Positions 54,105-64,000 of a DNA stretch of 64,000 nt are shown here, piece by piece. The notes beneath the pieces were generated by a model. The model was not told the DNA's origin and searched no databases. It saw only the letters and a program-made list of their open reading frames with translations. Position numbers and translations under genes: made by a program. The stretch is from assembly GCA_951804985.1 (NCBI GenBank), contig OX638133.1, positions 4,794,501 through 4,858,500 on the forward strand. The letters are read 5' to 3'. The DNA comes from Dryomyza anilis (Eukaryota; Arthropoda; Insecta; Diptera; Dryomyzidae). Positions within the stretch are counted from its first letter, which is position 1. The number at the start of each line of letters is the position of its first letter.

Positions 54105-55435
54105 TAAATTGGTAAGCTTTATCACCAAATTTAAATTTACCCTATATTAAATTCGAAAGCTTTACCATGGAATTTCTCTATATTAAAATTAGTTGGATTT
54201 AAAAATATTTTAAATCATTATTTTTTTTAATTTTAAAATTAGCCTATAATAAAAAGTATTCAAATTCATAAAATTATTCCAAATAAATTTTAAATATGCC
54301 ATAAAAAGCTTTTATCATACGCTAAAATCTGCATCGTTTGAGACGCCCCTGAAGCTTTGAACTTTTGCGTTAATTGTGATTTTAATGAAATTATTCTATT
54401 CAATTGTCACTGAGTCATCGGGGAAAACCAAATCGTTACCATGTTTGGCATCACGTTTGATGCTCTATACTCGCTGACAACTTGAAATGTTTCGTATCAC
54501 AAATTTTGTGAACTTAAATCTATTGGCCACTTCATAGACCAACAAAAAAACAAAAGCACAGTAAAAACATTTAATGTTTGCAAAAGTGGAACTTAATGGC
54601 AACAACGGTTTAGCATGTTGAGGTCTTTGGCCTACGCTTTTTGGCCATTTAAGTCACACTCACTCACACGCATGCATGCAGTCAGTCAGCCAGCCAAGTT
54701 AGTCTTAGTCAGTCAGTCAGTCAGTCAGTTCGACTGTCAGTTCGACTGTCAGTCAGTCAGCGATGCGGATATCAACTTAAAATCACATCATTTTCTGATT
54801 TCAAACAACATCAAATCACTTGACGGCGTCATTAAAATTCATGTCTGTCTACGAATTTACAGAAATTAACAGATCTGCTCAACAAGGTGAGACGCAGATT
54901 TATTGCGACGATAACTGACTGTCGCTGGCTTTTGATATTTACTGATCGCACTTTTGTTGTTGACAACAAAAGAATTGACAATGAAAAAGTTCTATGTTTT
55001 ATGTTCTATGTAACGTGCTGCATAAGCAATAGAAATTTACAAATTTTATAAATAGAATTTTTAGGTTTTTGAATTAGAAGATTCGAGTATAAAAATTTAG
55101 TGCAGTAATTTATGAATAATACTGCAATAGTAGTATGTGGTTAATGCAATTTCAGAATTTGTTGTTTACATATCGTCATTGAATTCTTGTACTTTTTTAT
55201 TGTGAAATTTTTAATTTAATAAAAATACCCGAATACACACTTAATTTTTAAGAAATATACTCAAACAACATTTTTTAATGTTTTTTATTTTAACAACAAT
55301 ATATTTCACCAATTACCATTCGCAGTATATAGAAAATTACAATCATTAAACTAAAATCGATTTTTAAAATTCGAATTCGAAATTTACTATATAAATTTAA
55401 TATATACTACATAAATTAAATTTTTGATTAAAAAT
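54105..55435. other. Non-coding DNA with (CAGT)n microsatellite at 54,676-54,760
   Basis: 54,600-54,960 is GC-richer, with CACTCACTCACACGCATGCA and a CAGT/CAGC tetranucleotide tract. The 84-codon frame across it (SQPAKLVLVSQSVSQ) reflects the microsatellite. Remaining sequence is AT-rich and featureless. Confidence 0.4.
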
Positions 55436-56605
55436 ACATATTTGATAAAAATTCAAATTTTGAATAAAAAAATCAATTTTTCACTAAAAATCTACTATTT
55501 CACTTAAATTCAATTTTTCACTAAAAATTCAATTTATCACTAAAAAAATCCAATTTTTCATTAAAAATTCAATTTTTCACTAAAAATTCAAATTTTCACT
55601 AAAAATTAAATTTTTCACTACAAATTTAATTTTTCACTAAAAATTCAATTTTTCACTAAAAATTCAATTTTTCACGAGAAAATCAATTTTTTTACTAAAA
55701 ATTCAATATATCACTAAAAATTCAATTTTTCATTAAAAATTCAATTTTTCACTAAAAATCTACTATTTCACTTAAATTCAAATTTTCACTAAAAATTCAA
55801 TTTTTCACTAAAAAAAAATCCAATTTTTCATTAAAAATCCAATTTTTCATTAAAAATTCAATTTTTCACTAAAAATTCAAATTTTCACTAAAAATTCAAT
55901 TTTTCACTAAAAATTCAAATTTTCACTAAAAATTCAAATTTTCACTAAAAATTCAAATTTTCACTAAAAATTCAATTTTTCACTAAAAATTCAAATTTTC
56001 ACTAAAAATTCAAATTTTCACTAAAAATTCAAATTTTCACTAAAAATTCAAATTTTCACTAAATTTTAAAATTTTCACTAAAAATTCAATTTTTCACTAA
56101 AAATTCAATTTTTCACTAAAAATTCAATTTTTCACTAGAAAATCAATTTTTTACGAAAAATTCAAAATATCACTAAAAATTCAAAATATCACTAAAAATT
56201 CAATTTTTCACTAAAAATCCAATTTTTCATTAAAAATTCAATTTTTCACTAAAAAATCCAATTTTTCATTAAAAATTCAAATTTTCACTAAAAATTCAAT
56301 TTTTCACTAAAAATTCAATTTTTCACTAAAAATTCAAATTTTCACTAAAAATTCAAATTTTCACTAAAAATTCAATTTTTCACTAAAAATTCAATTTTTC
56401 ACTAAAACTTCAATTTTTCACTAAAATTCAATTCTTCACTAATAATTAAATTTTTCACTAAATTCAATTTTTCACTAAAATCCAATTTTTTACTATAATT
56501 AAATTTTTCACTTGAAATTCAATTTTTCATTAAATTCAATTTTTCGCTAAAAATTAAATTGTTCACTAAAACTAAATTTTTAACTGAAAATTCAATTTTT
56601 CTAAA
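55436..56605 (+). repeat. 19-bp satellite array 3
   Basis: About 60 units of TTTTTCACTAAAAATTCAA in the same orientation as arrays 1 and 2. Variants include TTCATTAAAAATTC, AATTTTCACTAAAAATTCA (blocks at about 55,865-56,060) and ATATCACTAAAAATTC. Two stretches at about 55,485-55,565 and 55,757-55,830 repeat the same order of odd units (CTACTATTTCACTTAAATTC then a long-A unit), evidence for a larger segmental duplication within the array. Confidence 0.94.
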
Positions 56606-56633
56606 TTTACTACATAAATAATCTCCATATTTA

Positions 56634-56921
56634 CACTCAGAAAAAAGATACTATGAAATTAATAGTTTTTACTATTAATATTAGTCAATAGCATAAACTA
56701 TTCATGCAATAGGTAAATCCCATTAAATACTACAAAATACAAACTGCGCCGACTAAATTATTTGCTGCATTGACGTCAAATATTCATATTAGTGAATGCA
56801 ATTGCTTATATAACGAAGAATAACAACTGTTTTCATTAAATTAGCGAATTTAATTGCTGGATTGATTAATAAATGCAATTAATATCGGTTGCTATATTTA
56901 CGTCGATTAATTTTTTCTGTG
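56634..56921. mobile_element. Chimeric MITE: AATAGTA-type left half, GCAATTAA-type right half
   Basis: TA-CACTCAGAAAAAAGATAC at the left and TTAATTTTTTCTGTG-TA at the right: inverted ends with TA duplications. The first about 115 bp match the CACTCAG/CACCCAG MITEs (AATAGTTTTTACTATTAATA, AAATCCCATTAAATACTAC). The rest is unrelated and repeats GCAATTAA/TTAATTGC-like words. This looks like a recombinant between two keyword families sharing ends. Confidence 0.65.
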
Positions 56922-56969
56922 TATAAATTCTTCAACAAAATTTAAATTATTTAACTAATCATTTTTCAT

Positions 56970-57045
56970 TCGATGCATCGAAAACATCGATGTTTTTGTT
57001 CGATACATCGGAAAACATCGATGTATTATATCGATCAAAACATCC
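56970..57045. repeat. CATCGATG palindrome cluster
   Basis: Within 76 bp: GATGCATCGA, ACATCGATGT, CGATACATCG, ACATCGATGT and ATATCGAT. It is a compact version of the keyword-palindrome pattern and is bordered by AT-rich DNA. Confidence 0.7.
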
Positions 57046-57217
57046 ATTTTTTTTTCAGATGGACTTCCCTAGTTTAGTTCGAATAAACCTTTTAAAACTG
57101 ATGATTTTGACAAAATTTAAGTTTTATGAAAATTTGAAATACTTAGATAAGTTTTACAAACTTAATCGGTTGAATTTTTTTTTTAGAAATTATCCCCTTA
57201 TAAAATAAAATAAAAAG

Positions 57218-57353
57218 AAACGAATTCTTCAAAAATGTCAGAAATTCCAGTGACACATTTTTTTAACTTGTTCTCTGTGATGCCGTTTTCAATTTATTAA
57301 ATTGAATAAACTCTGCCACCGGAATTTCTGACGTTTTCTGACGAATTCGTTTT
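57218..57353. mobile_element. 136-bp hairpin MITE with about 39-bp arms
   Basis: AAACGAATTC-TTCAAAAATG-TCAGAAATTCC at the left is mirrored by GGAATTTCTGACGTTTTCTG-ACGAATTCGTTT at the right, with roughly five in six bases matching over 39 positions. The loop is about 58 bases and AT-rich. No keyword array and no coding capacity. Confidence 0.72.
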
Positions 57354-58384
57354 GTTCTACATATGAGGGTGTTCAAATCCATAGATTGGAAACGATCATA
57401 CAGTTCTATCAAAAAATGTGACTTAAGTATGTTTTATTATTATTATTTTCGATTCTTGATCTGTTTGGTTGAATAAATATAAAATTATAAGTTGATTTTT
57501 TTATGTAATTCGATTATTTTTTTCAATGTTTAAATGTTATTAATATATAGCATATTTGATGTGATGTCACCCTTATTGCAAATTCTATAAAATTCATCTC
57601 TGTCTACAGTTCTTATATATGTAATATTCGTAGTTTTGGATTTTTATTTATTTCAATTCGAATGTAATTTCGAAAATCGGTTTATCGGTTTTTAAAATAT
57701 CGTGTTTTGGTAATTCTTTTTTAAAGTTTTAGATTTATTTTCAACTATTGTACCTATTTTATTTTCCAAAATTTTCATTTACAAATTTAACATTTAACGA
57801 AATATGAAAACAAAATATAAAATATGAAAACAAAAATATATAGGTAAATAAAAAAATTCGAACACTTCACAAAATACTTTTATGTCTTCTGGTGTAACTA
57901 ATTTCCAAAGGGAGCTTGATTTAAAAAGTTAATATAAAAATATAAATTCTTTTCAAAGTCGTTTAATTCATTTTAAAGGAATTTCAAATCATTTATTCAT
58001 TTGTTACTTACTTCACAATTAAGCGCCAATCAAGTGGCTACAATTGTTAATTGTGCTTTAAGCCAAATCAACTGCAACAACAACAACTACTAAAAAAAGC
58101 CACTTATTTGCAATTTATTAAACACCCTCATTACGGCTGAGGCTGCTGTATAAAATCTAAATGGAAGGTATATCAAAAAACGAAAAAAAAAACCTTTGTG
58201 GCATATTTTATAAAGAAAAACACAAAAGCTTTAATTAAGTACAACATATAGAATTATTATTACTTTTGTTGGTAGGTATTGTTGTTGTTTTTATTAGTGT
58301 TGTTGCCAAGCTTTAAATTGAAAGAAGCTGAAATGAAATTAAACTTGTTTCAATTTAAGCAGCAGCAACAGCCGCCGCCGTCGC

Positions 58385-58415
<31 letters not shown>

Positions 58416-59107
58416 CAACCACTTGGCGGCGCTGTAACGACGTCAGTCGCTCAAATGTCAGTGCGTCCGTCTGTCAGTTAGTTATAGAGTCACTCACTCG
58501 ATCGCTGAGTCGCTGTACTGAGCAGTTTAGTCGCAGCGGAAATTCAAGGTTGTTCGGCGAGCAGTTGCTGCATAAAAAATATAAAAAAATATATATTTTT
58601 TTTTGTTTTTTATTACATTTTTTTTATTTATTTTGTTGTCTTTTTGCCAAAGTGTAGAACATTTTATTTTTGTGTAGCATTGTTTTGCGGTTATTGTTGT
58701 TGCTAAATGTTGCCTATTTCTTGTTTTTTTTTTTTGTTTTTCTTGTTGGTGGCAAATTTGGTTTAAACGTGTCCAACAGTTGAAACCGTAAGCGGATCTA
58801 CATGTTAAAGAGCTTTCGTTGTATTGGTGTCGCTGGGTTGCCTTGTTGCCAGAGTTGAAAGGACATGTTGCTGCTTTTGTTGTTGCCGTTAACTGGTTCT
58901 GTTGCCATTGTCGTTGCCGTTGTCATTGCATTGAAAGGTGTTTTCATTGTAGTCGTTTTTATGACTGTTTGCTGCTGGTTGCATGATTTATGCTTTGCGA
59001 ATGTGTGGCCAATTTTTAAAGTGTGCCAAATTTGCATGCAATAGATGAATCATGCTTGGCAATTGCATTAAATAATAAAATATAAAAAAATTACAACATT
59101 TTTAATA
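57354..59107. other. Non-coding DNA with GC-richer island at 58,360-58,560
   Basis: The island contains CAGCAGCAACAGCCGCCGCC, a GACA microsatellite (58,388-58,412) and several CACTCACTCG/GAGTCGC words, with TCAGTT initiator-like words but no correctly spaced DPE. It resembles a fly promoter or 5' UTR region but I cannot define a transcript. The 79-codon reverse frame at 58,798-59,037 is Thr/Asn-rich and without a domain. Confidence 0.35.
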
Positions 59108-59745
59108 ACTTTTAATTTTCCACTAAAAATTCAAATTTTCACTAAAAAATTCAAATTTTCACTAAAAATTCAATTGTTCACTAAAAATTTAACTATTCAC
59201 TAAAAATTCTATTTTTCACTTAAAATTCAATTTTTCACTAAAAATTCAAATTTTCACTAAAAATTCAATTTTTCGCTTAAATTCAATTTTTCACTAAAAA
59301 TTCAATTTTTCACTAAAAATTCAATTTTTCACTAAAAATTCAAATTTTCACTAAAAATTCTATTTTTCGCATAAATTCAATTTTTCACTAAAAATTCAAA
59401 TTTTCACTAAAAATTCTATTTTTCGCATAAATTCAATTTTTCACTAAAAATTCAATTTTTCACTAAAAATTCAATTTTTCACTAAAAATTCAATTTTTCA
59501 CTAAAAATTCAATTTTTCACTAAAAATTCAATTTTTTACTAAAAATTCAATTTTTCACTATAAATAAAATGTTTCACTAAAAACTCAATTATTCACTAAA
59601 AATTCAATTTCTCACTAAAAATTCAATAATTCACTGAAAAATAAAATGTTCTCTAATAAATCAATTTTTACTAAAAAAATTCAATTTCTAATAAAAATTT
59701 AAAATTTGCACTGTAAATTAAAATGTTCGCTAAAAAGATTTTTTT
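59108..59745 (+). repeat. 19-bp satellite array 4
   Basis: About 33 units of TTTTTCACTAAAAATTCAA, again in plus orientation. A three-unit block ending TATTTTTCGCATAAATTC occurs twice (about 59,340-59,385 and 59,397-59,440), showing a small higher-order duplication. The right edge decays from about 59,560. Confidence 0.94.
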
Positions 59746-60568
59746 ATATTTTTTAATTTATCAACGCTCATTAAAAATGCCGCTTCCTCTGCGACTTTTC
59801 GCTCAATTGTTGCTACTTTATTTCACTTGCACTTTCGCTTTAAGTGCCTGCACATTTTTTTATTTGTAGTATTTTTACTATTATTAGTTAGTTGTATTGC
59901 TGTTGTGTAACTTGAGCTTTAATTAGTAAAAATAAATAATTAATTTAATTCAGCTGCGCTAATATAACACTTTCATATGTTTTTAACATTTTCATTGTAA
60001 AATGACTACATATGACTTGAAAATGCCAAGCAGCTTAAAGCTTTTTTCTTTTTTTTGATATGCCCATGAAACTTTTCTTATTTTTGTTGTAATTATGTAA
60101 GAAACGTCAACGGTAGCTGCTGTAACATCAAAAAATAAATGACGATGAGAAAAAAAAGAGATGAAATCAATTTGTAATTGAAGCAGCAAAAAAACGCTTA
60201 AACGCACAGCATGAATTTCATCAATATTGATTTTTGGTTTAAATCGTTCAAATCATGCAAGTGGCAATTAATACACTGTGACTAATTTTAATTTTAATTG
60301 AAAGAAATATAAAAAAAAACCATAATAATTTTTGGTTTTCATAATCAACACCAAACAGTTGTATGTAGCAAAAAAAAACAAGCTTTACAAAAAAAGTAAT
60401 TTATTAATTGGTGTACGAAAAATCTGCAAAAACGTTTTTAAGAGCTTTTTATTAATATAAATAATAAAATATAGAAAAAGATATATCAAAAATCTAATAT
60501 TAAAAAATATTAAAGTTACACTACTTACAGAATTTAAAGTATAACAAATTTTTCTCAATCACATTTTC
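59746..60568. other. AT-rich non-coding DNA
   Basis: No gene or element recognised; 59,770-59,870 is less AT-rich. The 71-codon reverse frame (59,992-60,207) has no domain. Confidence 0.35.
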
Positions 60569-61557
60569 ATATCGTCACTGTCATGCCAAAGGAGCGAATT
60601 TGCATTTTTAAAAATGTTGGGAAATCAAATTTTTAAGTTTGGAGTACTATAAAAATTAGCAAATTTAATTTTTTCTTCAATTTATTTTGTTATTTTGGTT
60701 TATTCATCAATTATTATAATGTATATAAAATATCTTAAGATTTGGATAACCTGCTAAATTATAAATACGGATTTTGTGAGACTATATCCTGATCAAAACT
60801 CAAATATTTTTGTTTTTTGTGCTATAACTTTTTATTAGCGCAAGATAAAATAGTAATGTAAAGGCATTAATTGTTTGATTTTAAAGCACTTATCTATTGG
60901 CATAATTAATTAAAAATATTTTGTCAAACATTAATTTGCCATTTGTTATTTGCAGGAAAAATGTTTGGAAAAATATTTTTAAATAATGCCAATCGATATG
61001 TGCTTTAAAAACAAACAATAAATACCTTTACACCACTATTTTGTCTTGCACCAATAAAAAATTATAGCAAAAAAACGAAGAAATTGGAAAAATTGAAAAT
61101 CTTGTCATGCCAAAAGGCGAATCTTTTCGTTTTTTTGCTATAACTCTTTAATGGTACTAGATAAAATAGTGATGTGAAGGCAATTATTGTTTCTTTTCAA
61201 AGCACCTATCGATCTGCATTATTCATTACAAATATTTTGCAAAAAAATTCCTGCAAATAACAAATGGAAAATTAATGTTTGGCAAAATAGTTAATGTTGC
61301 AGATCGATAGGTGCTTTAAAAACAAACAATAAATGACTTTACACCACTATTTTTTCTTATACCAATAAAAAGTTATGGCGAAAAAACGAAAAGATTCGCC
61401 CTTTTGGCATGATAAGATTTTCAAATTCGTCCTTTTGGTTTTGTCTTTTGTAGCTAGAAATATCCAACAAAATGGCAAAATGTTGGCAAAAAAAAATTAA
61501 AAAAACGCAAATGTCAAAAATTGCACATTCACCCCTTTGGCATGATAGTGACGATAT
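60569..61557. mobile_element. CATGCCAAAAGGGCG hairpin element, copy 3 (complete, 989 bp)
   Basis: Terminal inverted repeats of about 30 bp start ATATCGTCACTGTCATGCC on the left and end GGCATGATAGTGACGATAT on the right. Inside are two large hairpins (about 60,815-61,080 and 61,105-61,412). Each has a CTATAACTTTTTATT-type stem and a centre AAAGCACCTATCGATCTGCA mirrored as TGCAGATCGATAGGTGCTTT in the second. No coding frame. It is the best copy for a family consensus. Confidence 0.83.
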
Positions 61558-63895
61558 AACATTTTTAAAAAGTCTTTGTAAACTTTTCGTAATTTTTGTT
61601 AGATTTTTTTTTTGCTCTTTTTTTACTATATTAATTCAATATTAATAAAATAATATTTTATGAATGAAAAAGCTAAAAAAGTGTATATAAAAAAAATAAA
61701 TAAATATTAATAAATCTTTTGAAAACGCACTATAAACATAAAAGCTGTTTAGTGAGCTTTATTATTTTTTCTTTCTTAAATGTACATGTTTAAATTTAAA
61801 AAAGCTTTTAAAGCTTTTTAAATTTTTAAAAGCTTCGAAAGTTTTAAAAGCTTCTTTTTTTTATTTTATACGCTGAAAAAACAAAACAGCACTATGATAA
61901 ATCATAACATTTATTTTTAGAAAAAATTCTTAATTGAATAATCGATTTCACCACAATTCGCCGCCAGCCAAACCAACAACATTGAAATTTAATTAATTGC
62001 ACAAATTATTAAGCGATTTACAGCCAAAGCAGAAAATACCAATAATAATAATTTTATGCAAATTTTAAACTTTAGAAGCGCTTCATACATTTTAAATGCT
62101 GCAGTATATTCGCAGCAACTATTTGTGCCGAAGACCTTAAGTTGCTGACTGACAGCCTGCAATTGCAGCCAAGTGCGCACCTCAAATTTATGAGCTTTTT
62201 GTAGTTTATACAGCAGTGCTTTTATTCACATTGTTAAGAGCGTGTAATTGAATAACAGCAACAACAGCTGCTGCTGCTGACATTAATCACACCAGCAGCA
62301 ACAGCAAACAGCGATTGTGCTGCAAGATAAAAAAAAACAGCAACAACGCATGACAAGTGCGCTTCAATTCTTCTGCTTTTTATTATTATTATTTTTATTT
62401 ATATTGTTTGTCTTGTGCAGCAACAATTGCTTTACTTAATGTTGCTGCTTTGATGTGTTTTATTATGACATGAATGTCGAATTGTTGTTGTTGTTGTTAA
62501 TGTCGTCATACTCTTCAGTTGTTGTTGCTGCTACTGCTGCTTCTTCCTCTCCTTCTTTTTTCATTGTTACAATTGCTGTAATGCGGCAGTTGTCGGTCCC
62601 GGCTGGCACTGATCATGACGCCGATCATGTTGCTCATATTTTGTTTTGCATTGTTTTCTGCACATGTTGAAATCCGCAATGTTGCTGATTTTATTACAAT
62701 TTTTCACATGTATTGGCGTTGCGCATTTTCTGGGTCATTTTGACGGCAATATTTGTAAAGGCTTTCAAATAATACTAACTAATTAATAAACTTAATTATT
62801 TCAGAGCACAGAAAATGTGTGTGTTAAAAAAAATTAAATGTTTCACTACCGCATATTCAAGGTCGGCGGCAACACACCCTAAACATTTTAGGCTTAACAT
62901 GTACAACTTTTCATTGTACAAAAAAAAACTTCAACTTTCAATAAAAACCATATTTAATTTTCAAATAAATTTAAGGCTAATGGTAACAAAAACCTAAACG
63001 TCATAAATCAATTTTGAAAGCTCAAAGCTTTGGCGTGGCGCGCATGTGCAACAGCAGCGCGCCACTTTATTGGCTTCAAATTTCAAACCACTCTGTAAAA
63101 AAACAATAAATTCATAATTTCAAACCAATTTTAAAGCAACGCCTCTAAACCAGCAACTACAAGAACGAATGTTGCTAGTGACAGCCTCAACCTTGATGTC
63201 ATTGCGTTGCAATTTGGCACATTTTTGTGTGTGTCTACCATTCACCTGATTGATTTCTACATAGTATGGTGCTACATTTAATATATATACAATTAAAATG
63301 CGGTAATTTTTTTTTGCTATTTTTAGCGATTTCATATTATTAAAAAACATTTAAAATAATTGTTTTAATACAAAGTTCATAAAGTAGTTAATTAATCAAT
63401 AAGTCAGTCATCAATTGCATTTGTAAATGTTTTTAAAATAATTATTACTCTTTTTAATTAGCTTGCAATTCGCTTTATATGCTTGAAGTGCCGCATAATA
63501 TTTCAAAGAGCTTTTATTGCATAACTTATTCAAATGTACTTCTATTAATTACCATGGTTATGAGTCAATCACGCATGTTTCGTATGCTATGTCATCAAGT
63601 TGAACATGAAGAGTATTAACACAGTGTGACAGACAAAATATATCTTTTTTCAAAATATTCTAATATAAATAGATACCGACATTTTTGCTTTAGGCAGTTT
63701 AAAAACATTTTTTCTTACTGATTTCAGGCTATCAATTGGCACAAAATTCAACTTTTCACAATATTTTGCATTTTAAAAATCCATTTTTCCAAAATCCACC
63801 CGTATAAAATCCAATTATATTTTAAAAAAATATTATCATACACAATTTACTCTTTTTTTATTGAATTTAAATTATTTCGTATATACACCCAGAAA
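61558..63895. other. Non-coding DNA; AAGCTT cluster and CAG/CAA-rich island
   Basis: 61,740-61,870 has seven AGCTTT/AAAGCT words like the left end of the window. 62,230-62,680 is CAGCAACAGC/TTGTTGC-rich, typical of fly regulatory or intronic DNA. A 71-codon frame there (long Leu and Ser/Ala runs) is low-complexity. No gene can be supported. Confidence 0.4.
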
Positions 63896-64000
63896 AAAAA
63901 ACTCAAATCCCATTAAAATTGGTCAATAAGACAATTATTGATTTAATAGTACACAAAAAAATAAATCTTTTCATATAAACTCAATGGCAATGTCATGGTA
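63896..64000. mobile_element. MITE, CACCCAG-A7 / AATAGTA family, cut by window end
   Basis: TA-CACCCAGAAAAAAAAACTC and then ATCCCATTAAAATTGGTCAA, AACTCAATGGCAATGTCATG, the same order as copies a (27,877) and b (39,260). The right half lies beyond the window. Confidence 0.85.

Noticed and set aside
58798..59037. 79-codon reverse frame rich in Thr and Asn
   Set aside because: Low-complexity translation of GTTGCCATTG-type repeats, with no domain, splice context or promoter that I can support.

Overview
The window is strongly AT-rich eukaryotic DNA and looks like intergenic or intronic sequence from a higher fly (Diptera, most likely Schizophora). Four things point there: DINE-1-like repeats with a GTCY microsatellite core; an insect Helitron with TC...CTAG termini; a degenerate DD41D-type Tc1/mariner element of the kind described from tephritid flies; and the CAG/CAA-rich unsequestered islands typical of fly non-coding DNA. 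Species assignment is inference. I find no intact protein-coding gene. Apart from the broken transposase, the short open frames lie in repeats or low-complexity DNA. The best hint of a host gene is a plus-strand candidate 5' UTR exon at about 46.09-46.60 kb, with an initiator/DPE-like pair at the correct spacing and a GTAAGT donor. If it is real, most of the right side may be its first intron.

Layout. 0-9 kb: an AAGCTT-rich stretch, CGTG/GGTTCC simple repeats, a 790-bp non-autonomous Helitron, a dimeric 41-bp satellite, a DINE-1 remnant and a tRNA-derived SINE. 9-19 kb: TA-target elements, a keto-to-amino strand-composition switch, the first 19-bp satellite array, and a 1.35-kb TIR element carrying a nested DINE-1-like copy. 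19-26 kb: a TACGAA-palindrome element, a 161-bp MITE with a perfect 27-bp TIR, the second 19-bp array, and a roughly 940-bp GAAATAAA array. 26-38 kb: many nested MITEs, a composite of at least three insertion levels, and two long inverted-repeat elements. 38-45 kb: the DD41D mariner pseudogene, MITEs, and a 5'-truncated Helitron joined to mariner and DINE-1 pieces. 45-47 kb: candidate promoter and leader exon. 47-64 kb: a SINE, palindromic elements with CATGCCAAAAGGGCG hairpins, two more 19-bp arrays and more MITEs.

The most striking pattern is a 'family of families' of short transposon-like elements. They sit at TA (sometimes AA, TT or CA) dinucleotides and share termini of the form CAC-N-CAG-AAAAAA ... 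TTTTTT-CTG-N-GTG. Their interiors are unrelated, and each is packed with many copies of its own short palindromic keyword (TACGAA, GATGAAT, AACATA, AATAGTA, TAGCAA, GGTTG, GTGGCAA and others). This, the same-orientation 19-bp satellite at four loci, the dipteran SINE and the hairpin-rich CATGCC elements are the main leads. No database search was possible, so novelty is not established.
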